Shown piece by piece: positions 22,517 to 32,237 of a DNA stretch of 64,000 bases. The stretch is from the NCBI GenBank assembly GCA_035048495.1, contig CM068549.1, forward strand, positions 10,464,000 through 10,527,999, written 5' to 3'. The position numbers and the translations under genes were made by a program. Under the pieces are notes generated by a model. The model was given only the letters and a program-made list of their open reading frames with translations, searched no databases and was not told the origin of the DNA. Every line of letters starts with the position of its first letter. Position 1 is the stretch's first letter. The stretch is from Euptelea pleiosperma. Taxonomy: Eukaryota > Streptophyta > Magnoliopsida > Ranunculales > Eupteleaceae.

Positions 22517-23276
22517 CAACAACTGCCAAACTTCCATTGTTGACTCCCACAGAAGCTGTCAAAACTGTTCGTACGATCTTTGCCTTAATTGTTGCCGGGA
22601 GATTCATCAGGGCAGCCAACTGGGAGGCAGGGAGGAAGTAGTCGTGCAATATGTCGACAGAGGAAAAACTTATCTGGATGGTGAAGACTGGCCTTCCAGG
22701 TCTTCGTCGAAACAAGCTTTGAAATTCTGTTTTGAAACGAGCTCTAAGAATCATGCCAGGCCAATATCTGAGTGGCAAGTGAAGAAAAATGGTAGCATAC
22801 CTTGTCCACCTAAGGAAATGGGTGGCTGCGGCTGTGGCCTTCTAGAGCTGAAGTGTATGTTCCCAGAAAATTGGGTCTCGAAATTGAAAAAGAGAGCAGA
22901 AGAAATAGCCGATAAACACAGACTTCTGGTTGTTCCTGGAACTAATACACAGTGGTGCTCCTGTTTCAACTCGGTTGGTGAGATTGACTTCGGAAACTAG
23001 AAGATATGCAAAGCTGCTTCTCGAGAAGATTCTGATGACAACTGTCTGTGCTGTCCAAAAGCTACAGATATCCAACATGGGGAAGTGGGGCACTTCCAGA
23101 AGCATTGGGTCAAAGGTGAGCCAGTAATCATCCGCAATGTGCTTGAACATACATCTGGCTTGCTCTGGGAGCAGATGGTTATGTGGCGTGTGTTGCGTGA
23201 GAAAACAAACTCCAGGTTCTCAAAGGGTTCCTTGCATTTGGGAGTGAAGGTTATTGATTGCCTGGATTGGTGTGAG
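22517..23276 (+). pseudogene. Exon 6: second Cys cluster and pre-JmjC region, with an in-frame stop
   Basis: The exon begins NNCQTSIVDSHRSC, then SYDLCLNCCREI (a C-rich cluster), then CGCGLLELKCMFPENW and QWCSCFNSVGEIDFG. A TAG follows at 22998-23000, directly after GEIDFGN, where relatives usually have an acidic residue. The same frame continues with strong family similarity: KAASREDSDDN, then HFQKHWVKGEPVIIRNVLE and VIDCLDWCE. The donor is GTTAAT at 23277. Conservation on both sides of the stop argues for a recent nonsense change. A sequencing error is also possible. The catalytic JmjC exons normally follow immediately and are not seen. Confidence 0.85.
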
Positions 23277-23634
23277 GTTAATTCCATTTCCACACCCCAT
23301 ATTGCTTTCTTTTTTTTATACGAATGGAGATTTCTATATATGTTCAGTATGATTAAGGTTTTGAGGTAAGCTTTAGGGTAGACTGTAGGGAGCCCGTTCT
23401 GTTCATGGCTTACCGGTACATGTGAACATCCAAGGGGTGTGACCTACAATGGAAGATCTCTTAGGCCAAAAAGGACGAGATACAAATAAGCATAGCAGCT
23501 AGCTGACTGATCTATTGAATTCTTTTCAAAGGTAAGGAGAAAATGGCATTTGGTTCAGAAAATAATCAATAGGCAGTATGTATGTTCATTCGATCAGGTT
23601 GATTTTTGGCATACGTTGTCATTTATGTTGGACC
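23277..23634. other. Sequence after the last recognised demethylase exon
   Basis: I searched by eye for the next JmjC exons in this stretch and did not find them. It is AT-rich and intron-like, with no other named feature. Confidence 0.4.
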
Positions 23635-23652
23635 ATTGGATGGTGGGTCCAT

Positions 23653-23887
23653 GTCAAAGCTTGGCATAGGCAGGGATCCCCCAGATGGTCTTGCATGTCA
23701 AAGCTTATCTGCTTCTTTGGTCCTCTGATTCCCCTCTATTTAGAGGGTGCTTTATCGAAACCTTTGTATATAGACGAGACAAACTTCTTGAGGAACTGCC
23801 TCCATTGTAAGTAGGTAGTTTCAGTCTTTTGTATCTTTTTGGGATTCTCTCCCTGTTTAATGGAATATACAAATTTATCAAAACGAA
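23653..23887 (+). mobile_element. 5'-truncated LINE fragment with 18-bp target duplication
   Basis: The 235-bp insert is flanked by perfect copies of ATTGGATGGTGGGTCCAT (23635-23652 and 23888-23905). It ends in a T-rich stretch and a short A-rich tail (TTTATCAAAACGAA). Long target duplications and a 3' tail are hallmarks of LINE retroposition. The body has only fragments of open frame. Confidence 0.7.
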
Positions 23888-23908
23888 ATTGGATGGTGGG
23901 TCCATTGC

Positions 23909-24658
23909 TGATGCGGGAGCATTTTACTACGATCGTTCGCGTTACACCAAATCAATGCCCGATCAAGTGGATCCTATCTACTATTAATAGTAATTCACGT
24001 TTTTACTATTTATAGTAAATCACGTTTTACTATTTATAGTAAATTCTTGAAATTACTATCTATAGTAAATCACGTTTTTACTATTTAGAATAAATTCTGA
24101 TTTTACTATTTTTAGATAAGTGGACCCCACAAAGATTTGTTTTAATTTAATTAGGATTTTAAATTGAAATTAGATTTTATTTCTAATTAGGATTTTTATT
24201 ATTGATTGCAATAGTTGATTTGTATTAGGAGTTTCTAATTTCAATTAGATTAGAATTTGGAAAGTTCAAGTATGGAGTCTTATAAAAGGTGATGTACCCT
24301 TCGATTTTGATAATGAAAAATTATGAATGAAGAAATAGAAATCTCTTCGAGAAATCCCTCTCGTGGTGTGAAGCCATCATCTCTTGGTGCGAAGCCAAGC
24401 TAATTCGGTTCGAATCCGAATGTATCTTTTTATCTCCATCTCTTCTCTCTTATTATCTTCTCTTTGTCCATCTTTATTTTTTTTTAATCAATTTCTTACC
24501 TAAGAAAACCCAAATCATACCACAACACTGTGAATAGTGCTGCGTGAATAGTGCTGTGTGAATGGTGACGTGAATAGTGTCACATGAATAGTGCCGTGAA
24601 TAGTAATCCCCTCTTCATGCTTTCTCAAATCGCGGAACGGTTCTCTCGTCCTGCGTCA
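23909..24658 (+). repeat. LTR1, 750 bp
   Basis: It has TG...CA ends. Near the start lie several repeats of TTTACTATTTATAGTAAATC (23990-24110), which can form hairpins. A TATA box, TATAAAAG, is at 24281-24288. A (GTGAATAGTG)n cluster is at 24530-24605, close to the end. Confidence 0.88.
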
Positions 24659-24695
24659 AATTTGGTATCAGAGCCAGGTTCAAAATTCCTGAAAG

Positions 24696-25481
24696 ATGTC
24701 TCAGATTGATTCGCCATCGTTGGCAACTACGTTAGCCAAACTAAACGATGTGATAACTCGTTTGGAGAGCCAATGGAATGCTAATAACGACCAGATAAAT
24801 TGTATTGAGAGCAAATTGGAGGAGAGGATCTACGCTAGAGTTTCAATCCGCCACTGCAATTGTCTTGGATCGTCATCGCCACCACCGCTGACTTTCTCAC
24901 CTCTTTTCAGTGATTTATTGGAAGTTCGTGAGTACAGATGTAGTGCCCCAATATTGCAACAGGTTATTGACAAAGAGGATTACAATATTAATGTGGTTTC
25001 TGAGAGCCTGAAACAAACGCAGGCACAAACAAAGCAACTCCAGCAAGTTAATGCACCACTAGAATCTTTAAAACCCAAGTTTGTCCACAGCGAAGATCAG
25101 ATGAAAGCCATTGAACAAGAGTGTGCTTTTCCTTCCAAGAAAAATTAAAGAATCGATGAGGAAGAAAAAGCCAAAGCTGAGGAATTAGCCAGTCCTGAAG
25201 CTTCTATAGTTGAATCAGAAGAAAATATAGAGGATAAGCAGATTGATCCGCTTGTAGTTGTGGAGAATGAAAAAGCTGAAAAGATTAATGATTCCCCTAG
25301 TTCAGATGCTCCAGCTGAAGATGACCCAAAAAGTATAGAAGATCCTAATCCGAATCTAGATGTTTCCGCTGTTTCAGAACTGATAGTTGAAAATGAACCA
25401 GATGGAACAAGCAGGAATTTCTTATCAAAAAGGGCCAGAGTTGAGGACACATACCATGTTTCAAAAAATTTACACCTATAG
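24696..25481 (+). pseudogene. Unrecognised retroelement ORF, copy 1 (stop at 25146)
   Basis: The frame starts MSQIDSPSLATTLAKLNDVI, 21 bases after the primer site. The N-terminal ~50 residues (RLESQWNANNDQI) look like a coiled coil. After a stop at 25146-25148 the same frame goes on with an acidic, Glu-rich tail (EEEKAKAEELASPEA) until about 25481. The copy at 26296 reads through this position, so the stop is a lesion of this copy. It is not a gag that I recognise: no zinc knuckle and no capsid motif. The position just after the primer site suggests it replaces gag. Function unknown. Confidence 0.7.
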
Positions 25482-25597
25482 AAGATGCAGAAGAAGAAAT
25501 TGAAGGGAAAGTACTCTAAATATCTCTTCGGTTGGAAAAGCCAAGTGCAACATCTCAACTTGAATTCGAGGTCGAATTCTTTTCAACCAGGAGGGTT

Positions 25598-26258
25598 TGA
25601 TGCGGGAGCATTTACTACGATCGTTCACGTTGCACTGAATCAATGCCTGATCAAGTGGATCCTATCTACTATTAATAGTAAAATAAATTCTTGAAATTAC
25701 TATTTATAGTAAATCATGTTTTTACTATTTAGAATAAATTCTGATTTTACTATTCTTAGATAAGTGGACCCCACGAAGATTTGTTTTAATTTAATTAGGA
25801 TTTTCAATTGAAATTAGATTTTATTATTTTATTTCTAATTAGGATTTTTAATATTGACTGCAATAGTTGATTTGTATTAGGTTTTTCTAATTTCAATTAG
25901 ATTAGAATTTGGAAAGTTCAAGTATGGAGTCTTATAAAAGGTGATGTACCATTTGATTTTGATAATGAAAAATTATGAATGAAGAAATAGAAATCTCTTT
26001 GAGAAATCCCTCTCGTGGTGTGAAGCAATCATCTCTTGGTGCGAAGCCAAGCTAATTCGCTGTGAAGCCGAATGTATCTTTTTATCTCCATCTCTTCTCT
26101 TTTATTATCTTCTCTTTCTCTATCTCTATTTTTTTTAAATCAATTTCTTACCTAAGAAAACCCAAATCATACCACAACACTGTGAATAGTGCTGCATGAA
26201 TAGTAATCCCCTCTTCATGCTTTCTCAAATCGCGGAACGGTTCTCTCGTCCTACATCA
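25598..26258 (+). repeat. LTR2, 661 bp (central LTR with deletions)
   Basis: It has the same ends as LTR1. It lacks part of the TTTACTATTTATAGTAAATC repeats and most of the GTGAATAGTG units, which are present in both LTR1 and LTR3. Confidence 0.88.
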
Positions 26259-26295
26259 AATTTGGTATCAGAGCTAGGTTCAAAATTCCTGAAAG

Positions 26296-26841
26296 ATGTC
26301 TCAGATTGATTCGCCATCGTTGGCAACTACGTTAGCCAAACTAAACGATGTGATAACTCGTTTGGAGAGCCAATGGAATGCGAATAACGACCAGATAAAT
26401 CGTATTGAGAGCAAATTGGAGGAGAGGATCTACATTAGAGTTTCAATCCGCCGCTGCAATTGTCTTGGATTGTCATCGCCACCACCGCTGACTTTCTCAC
26501 CTCTTTCCAATGATTTATTGGAAGTTTGTGAGTATAGATGTAGTGCCCCAATATTGCAACAAGTTATTGACAAAGAGGATTACAATATCTTTGTGGTTTC
26601 TGAAAGCATGAAACAAAAGCAGGCACGAACAAAGCAACTCCAGCAAGTTAATGCACCACTAGAATCCTTAAAACCCAAGTTTGTCCACAGCGAAGATCAG
26701 ACGAAAGCCATTGAACAAGAGGGTGCTTTTCCTTACAAGAAAAATAAAAGAATCGATGAAGAAGAAAAAGTCAAAGCTGAAGAATTGGCCAGTCCTGAAG
26801 CTCCTATAGTTGAATCAGAAGAAAATACAGAGGATAAGTAG
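26296..26841 (+). pseudogene. Unrecognised retroelement ORF, copy 2 (stop at 26839)
   Basis: This is the second copy of the coiled-coil/acidic ORF. It is open for 181 codons, through the position where copy 1 stops, and ends at a TAG (26839-26841) where copy 1 has CAG. The frame continues with similarity to copy 1 after that. The two complementary lesions imply that the parent ORF was longer, about 260 codons. I do not recognise the protein family. Confidence 0.7.
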
Positions 26842-27196
26842 ATTGATCCGCCTGTAGTTGTTGAGAATGAAAAAGCTGAAAAGATTGATGATTCCCATAG
26901 TTCAGATGCTCCAGCTGAAGATCACCCAAAAAGTATAGAAGATCCCAATTCGAATCTAGATGTTTCTGTTGTTTCAGAACTGATAGTTGAAAATGAACTA
27001 GATGGAACAAGTAGGAATTTCTTATCAAAAAGGCCAGAGTTGAGGACACATACTATGTTTCAAAAAATTTACACTTGTAGAAGATGCAGAAAAAGAAATT
27101 GAAGGGAAAGTACTCTAAATATCTCTTTGGTTGGAAAAGCCAATTGCAATATCTCAACTTGAATTCGAGGTCGAATTCTTTTCAACCAGGAGGGTT

Positions 27197-27946
27197 TGAT
27201 GCGGGAGCATTTTACTACGATCGTTCTCGCTACACCGAATCAATGCCCGATCAAGTGGATCCTATCTACTATTAATAGTAATTCACGTTTTTACTATTTA
27301 TAGTAAATCACGTTTTACTATTTATAGTAAATTCTTGAAATTACTATTTATAGTAAATTACATTTTTACTATTTAGAATAAATTCTGATTTTACTATTTT
27401 TAGATAAGTGGACCCCACGAAGATTTGTTTTAATTTAATTAGGATTTTAAATTAAAATTAGATTTTATTTCTAATTAGGATTTTTATTATTGATTGCAAT
27501 AGTTGATTTGTATTAGGAGTTTCTAATTTCAATTAGATTAGAATTTGGAAAGTTCAAGTATGGAGTCTTATAAAAGGTGATGTACCCTTTGATTTTGATA
27601 ATGAAAAATTATGAATGAAGAAGTAGAAATCTTTTTGAGAAATCCCTCTCGTGGTGTGAAGCCATCTTCTCTTAGTGCAAAGTCAAGCTAATTCGGTGCG
27701 AAGCCGAAGGTATCTTTTTATCTCCATCTCTTCTCTCTTATTATCTACTCTTTGTCCATCTCTATTTTTTTTTAATCAATTTCTTACCTAAGAAAACCCA
27801 AATCATACCACAACACTGTGAATAGTGCTGCGTGAATAGTGCCGTGTGAATAGTGACGTGAATAGTGTCACATGAATAGTGCCGTGAATAGTAATCCCCT
27901 CTTCATGCTTTCTCAAATCGCGGAACGGTACTCTTGTCCTGCATCA
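27197..27946 (+). repeat. LTR3, 750 bp
   Basis: It is the same length as LTR1 and has the full set of GTGAATAGTG units (27816-27892). It ends CCTGCATCA, followed by ATGGC. Confidence 0.88.
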
Positions 27947-28486
27947 ATGGCCCTCCAAGTATTCTACTTTACAGGTAAGCTGTTGTAGCATCCTTATGGC
28001 CTATCCAGTACCTTAGAAGTTAGAATTCCTCATTCGTTTCAAATTCATTCGGCTGCTTGGACACACAAATAGAAACTCATGTTTAAAACTTATACAACAT
28101 CCTCATCCTCTAAACCCTATATTCACTTGTCAATCACTTGGAGAATCGTGCACTATGTTTTCCTCTTCTCCATAGCTTTCTTGTGATCTATGATACCTGG
28201 ATACTTAAAAATGGGTACCGTATCCGTGTCATACCCGTATCGGATATTTCCATTTTAAGTGTAAATACCGTATCTTCCCCGTATCCTCTCCGTATCTGGG
28301 TAACATAGCCTGTGATTAGGACGCATTCACGAGTTGTGACATGACATGTTATACATACTTGATCATTGTTAACAGTGTGGTCAACTGATGTCCACATCAC
28401 TTATAAAAGACTATATGGGTCATTAATATGATAACCTGAAGGGTCCACCACACAGTTATTGAGGTATAAGATAAAAATGGGGTTGT
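27947..28486. other. Unassigned stretch
   Basis: No gene is seen. A locally repeated GTATC/CCGTATC word (28215-28310) is present. It is not a recognised element. Confidence 0.35.
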
Positions 28487-29731
28487 TGATGCAGGAGGAT
28501 GAGAACTAGCCTATATGAAGTGCAAAGATCAGAAATAAATTACCACAAGTAATAAGCAAATATAAAACTACTCTAACAATTACCACAAATATGTAGATAT
28601 GCTAGCAAATAATTAACTGATTATTTCAAATGCTAGATCTCACAACCAAGCAGTGAAAAACCCTCAATTATTGATTGAGCGGCCCGAATGGAAGTAAGGA
28701 CTTCCACTAGCTAGGGTTCAACCAACATTTGTAGGTTCACTTTAATCTCCTTTTCCAAGATATTATAAGTTATTTGAAGTTCGGGAAGGTTTCTGGCAAG
28801 TTTCGAGGCTTTTTGACAAGTATCAGATTTTAGCCGGGTTTCGGGAGAAAAATGAAAACCATGGAAAATTAGGGTTTGAGAAGAGATTAGGGGTTCCTAT
28901 GGTTACTGCAGGGATCTAAGAGTATTTGGGGGTGGTGGTGAGGGTTTTGGGAGGGTTTAGAGTGCCATAGGGAGAATTGTGGAGGAAGGTTACTATTCAC
29001 GTTACTATTCACGCGGCACTATTCACGTAGCACTATTCACGCGGTACTATTCATGTGACACTATTCATAGTTATGATCAATGGTTAGGGTTTCGGGATAA
29101 AAGATGTATGGTTGGGTTTTCTAGGTCAAAGTTGATCCAAAGAAAAGAAAAAAAGAAAATAAAGATGGAGAAAGAGAAGAGAATAAGAGAGAAGAGATAA
29201 AGATAAAGAGAATATCTTTCGGATTCGCACCGAGTAGCTTGGATTCGCACCAAGGAAGAAGAGAGCAATCCACAAGAGATTTCTCAATAACAAAAGTCAA
29301 TATAATTCATCATCAATCAAAGATTACAACTAAAAGAGTTTATATAATAACTCAAAACTCTCTAATCTAATCTCAGCCATCCATTTAATCTAATGGCTAT
29401 AAAAAAGGTACAGCAACTTAAAGTAACTAACCAAAATTACAATGAGCCTCCTAACTATGGGCTAATTGCAAAGACACCTAACACTCTAAAAAAATATCAA
29501 AATAAGCCTAGAAAATTAATAAAAACTCTCCACAAGCTCCATACGCAGCCCACATGCATCTTTCCAATGTGAGTCTTCATGATGCACATGCACGTGGGGT
29601 CTTCCGCTCCCATAAATTTAGGAGAACTAAAACGGGGGCCCACATAGTCATCAAAATACAAAGACATGGGTATGGGCCCAGTTTTCCTCCTCCGCTGGTA
29701 TACCCTAGGTAAGGACGTGATGTCCTCATCA
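28487..29731 (-). mobile_element. Solo LTR, 1245 bp, minus orientation
   Basis: On the minus strand it starts TGATGAGGACATCACG and ends CCTGCATCA. A perfect 5-bp duplication GTTGT flanks it (28482-28486 and 29732-29736). Its middle resembles the complement of the LTR at 23909: the ACTATTCACG repeats at 28990-29065 and the ATTCGCACC-containing block at 29215-29255. It is therefore a relative of that family left after LTR-LTR recombination. No second LTR or interior is present. Confidence 0.85.
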
Positions 29732-29835
29732 GTTGTCTTCTGTCCTTTTTCTAGATTTAGCTGTTGTCTAATTTAGATTTTTTTTGAAAGGGTGAGGATC
29801 ACATGGTTGACTAGATAGGAACTTCTCCTTGTTTT

Positions 29836-29962
29836 TGAAGGTGCTAGCTTGCTCAGTTGGTAAAGTTTGTGGGTGATGATACCATTGACCTGGGTTCAAA
29901 ATTCGCCTTCACCGTGTTACTGATCTCTTTAAAAACAGGCTTAATTACCCAAAAAAAAAAAA
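29836..29962 (+). mobile_element. tRNA-derived SINE
   Basis: A pol III A-box-like segment (TAGCTTGCTCAGTTGG, 29845-29860) and a B-box-like segment (GGGTTCAAAATTC, about 29893-29905) have tRNA-like spacing. The element ends in a run of twelve A. A 13-bp duplication, TTCTCCTTGTTTT, flanks it (29823-29835 and 29963-29975). A fragment with the same A-box, on the other strand, may occur at 36870-36890. Confidence 0.82.
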
Positions 29963-29975
29963 TTCTCCTTGTTTT

Positions 29976-31459
29976 GATGGACAAAGTTACATAATATAAT
30001 TTTGATTACCTTATTTCTTAGTATCTAAAATGAAGTCATGTTGAGTTAGCAGAAGAAGATTTCTTAATGTTGATGACTTGATGTATGACTTTCTAGTGCA
30101 CTCATCCTCTATTTTTGGTGGTACTATAGTTTCCCCTCCTTTTTTATGTCTTCTTTTGGTATATAGTGTTGCAGGCAAAGTTTAAAATCTCAGTCTCGTT
30201 CAACGTCTTGGCGACGAGACATCTCGAATGAGATGGAACGATGCACTGGAAAAATAATGATACGTCTCAATACACAAAATACGTATGAAACATTAAATTA
30301 AACTGTTCTAATGCATGCTTAATTAAGTTAAAAATATGTTGTTTGATGGAATAAGATTACTTCCAACCATGATGTAGTACTAATTTCACTTATCGTCAAT
30401 GTTTAATTAATCTAAATAATTTTCTGGTACAAGAAGATACATTTTTATGTGTATCGGACTGGTAACTTACTGGAACGAGATATTTTGAGACGGAACAATA
30501 CTTTGAACCATAATTTCAGGATTTGTTTGAAATTTTCCTGGGTGGGTGCATGCTGTCTACTTTTACTTTTTGATATTCATCAATTTTTGTCTTATGGATG
30601 ATGTCAAAAATATCATAAACTCACATCTTTCAATATTCAGACCGATTGCACGATTGACGAGTACTTCGGGATTTTAAGTGGCATCGTTCATATAATAAGA
30701 TAATCATTTTTTTCCAACTTGTATGATCGTCGGACACTAGAGATATATGATCGCCCGATGGGCTATTAGGCGCGGGTGTAGGCGGGCAGCCGCATCGGAT
30801 GAACTTTGGATCCTTAGTAAATCTGTAGTCGTCGAACGTTTGACCAGCGGTGCAATCGGTTACGGGATGCTCTACCCGATGAATTTGGGAGCTATATATA
30901 TTGTTTATTGGTGACTTGATTTCTTAGTTGGTGGTTTGCCACCAGAGAGAGACCCTGGCTGGGGCGGTGAGAAAACCAGTCGGTATTTCTAGTGGTCCAA
31001 AATAAACTTGTGGGACTAGGTCTTGATTAATTAAGAGGAAAGATGATAAGTGATGGAAGTTAAATGAACTATTATATCGCATGCTTATAGGTAGACTCAT
31101 GAGTAACGCTTGGTGTGGGCCGGGAGGTTATGACTTGGGCCTGCCACTATTACTGATTTCTGGACTTGCATACATTCATATCATGATCATCTCTGTTTTA
31201 ATTATGCGCCAGTTGTTACTTTCAATTATTGTCTTTACTGCTTTACTTGTATTTTTAGCAAAAATGTTATCGTTTTTCTTCTAGTTATGATACATCTATT
31301 TGCGTAGACCACCTATTATGCTACTATTGCATTTCAAGGTTTGCCTCGATCGTCGATTTGGAAAAATTATTTTTGCCCTCTGTAGACATGTTGTAGAAAG
31401 TTAGATCACTTGTTGGGCTTTTTCCAAAAAGCTCACCCTTACAAACTTTACAGAGGATA
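29976..31459. other. Repeat-derived stretch without recognised genes
   Basis: At 30178-30515 there are weak inverted repeats of AATCTCAGTCTCGTTC type, possibly a decayed MITE. The rest has no open frame or motif that I can support. Confidence 0.3.
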
Positions 31460-31973
31460 TTCCTGAAGAACTTCGAGAAGAGAACGTAGAGGAGCCCGCT
31501 TCTACCGTTACAGTCAGTGAGGAGGAGCCGAGCCTTTACTTCTGCAAGTGTTGTGGGGGTTATTCTGCCAGTGACCTTCAGGACCCCGAGTAGGTATATG
31601 GGTTTAGAGATTTGTATATACATTTTGGGCATCTATCACACATTTGGAGAGCCTCGTGCTCTGCTCGCTTTTGTATTTTGAGCTACTTACATTGTTATCT
31701 TTTTGGACTTCCTTATACATGTACAAATGATAACTTAAACCTTATAGTATCCATGTATCACACCTTATTATCTGTTAGGATACTTATATGCAAATTATCA
31801 TGGTGATGTTGTGACGCTTCTGCTTACCTTTAAAAAAAAATATCCTTGAAATTTCATAGCTTGGGATTAGATGAAAGCGAGTGAATGCCTTAAGTGCTTT
31901 GAATTCAAAGAATGGATTCAAGACACGTGGCGCACACCTCGGGATTCGAGTAGTTGGAATCTGGGGCGTGACA
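31460..31973 (+). mobile_element. Remnant of a chromovirus-type LTR (3' part)
   Basis: The segment has the general make-up of the end of a long Ty3-type LTR and finishes GGAATCTGGGGCGTGACA, like the LTR end GGGACGTGACA at 60062-60072. The start is not defined. There is no clear partner LTR. Confidence 0.4.
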
Positions 31974-32237
31974 AACTCCGTTGTATTTCTTGGCCACTCA
32001 TCTGGGTAGACTCCCCATCTTGGAGACCATTCAAGACAGTGAGAAAGGTTGGACGAGATTCCCGATATTCGTCTTGGGAGCTTGGGAGAGAGGGCCTGAA
32101 AATGACAAGCCCCCTCTTGTCCAGAAGAACTTTGGGAAACAAGGTAGCTGTAGTGTTCTTTTTTGTCTTTTCATTATGTCGTCTTTTATCGGCTTTTAGC
32201 TTGTTCCTCTACAGTGTACACCAACAGCTCGTCTTAG

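Larger units (their letters stand above)
1937..23276 (+). pseudogene. WRC-JmjC histone H3K9 demethylase gene (KDM3/JMJ25 type), interrupted and apparently 3'-truncated
   Basis: Six exons were identified by eye: 1937-2319, 2460-2593, 21675-21774, 21879-22020, 22362-22425 and 22517-23276. From the second exon on, every junction is GT-AG and the phases fit exactly (2/1, 0/0, 1/2, 2/1). Together they encode a WRC domain, a split cysteine-rich zinc finger and the conserved linker that precedes JmjC in plant KDM3-type proteins. In this family the JmjC domain is an Fe(II)/2-oxoglutarate enzyme that removes methyl groups from histone H3 lysine 9 in the nucleus. Here an in-frame TAG at 22998-23000 interrupts exon 6. 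The exons carrying the iron-binding HxD...H core are not visible before the retroelement array at 23909, or later. The first junction is also doubtful: the best donor (GTAAGT at 2320) is out of phase with exon 2. Either this is a pseudogene or partial duplicate, or the catalytic exons lie beyond the window. I favour the first. Confidence 0.75.
23909..27946 (+). mobile_element. Tandem array of a small non-autonomous LTR retroelement (three LTRs, two interiors)
   Basis: Order: LTR1 23909-24658, interior 1 to 25597, LTR2 25598-26258, interior 2 to 27196, LTR3 27197-27946. Each LTR starts TGATGCGGGAGC and ends in TCA. Each of LTR1 and LTR2 is followed by TGGTATCAGAGC, the initiator-tRNA-Met primer site (24663-24674 and 26263-26274). 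Interiors end with AGGAGGGTT before the next LTR. Flanks are ATTGC (23904-23908) and ATGGC (27947-27951), an almost matching 5-bp duplication. One interior is about 0.94 kb and has no protease, integrase or reverse transcriptase. The array probably arose by recombination between LTRs. Confidence 0.88.

Noticed and set aside
30178..30515. Possible MITE with AATCTCAGTCTCGTTC-like ends
   Set aside because: The inverted pairing is weak and no target duplication is visible.
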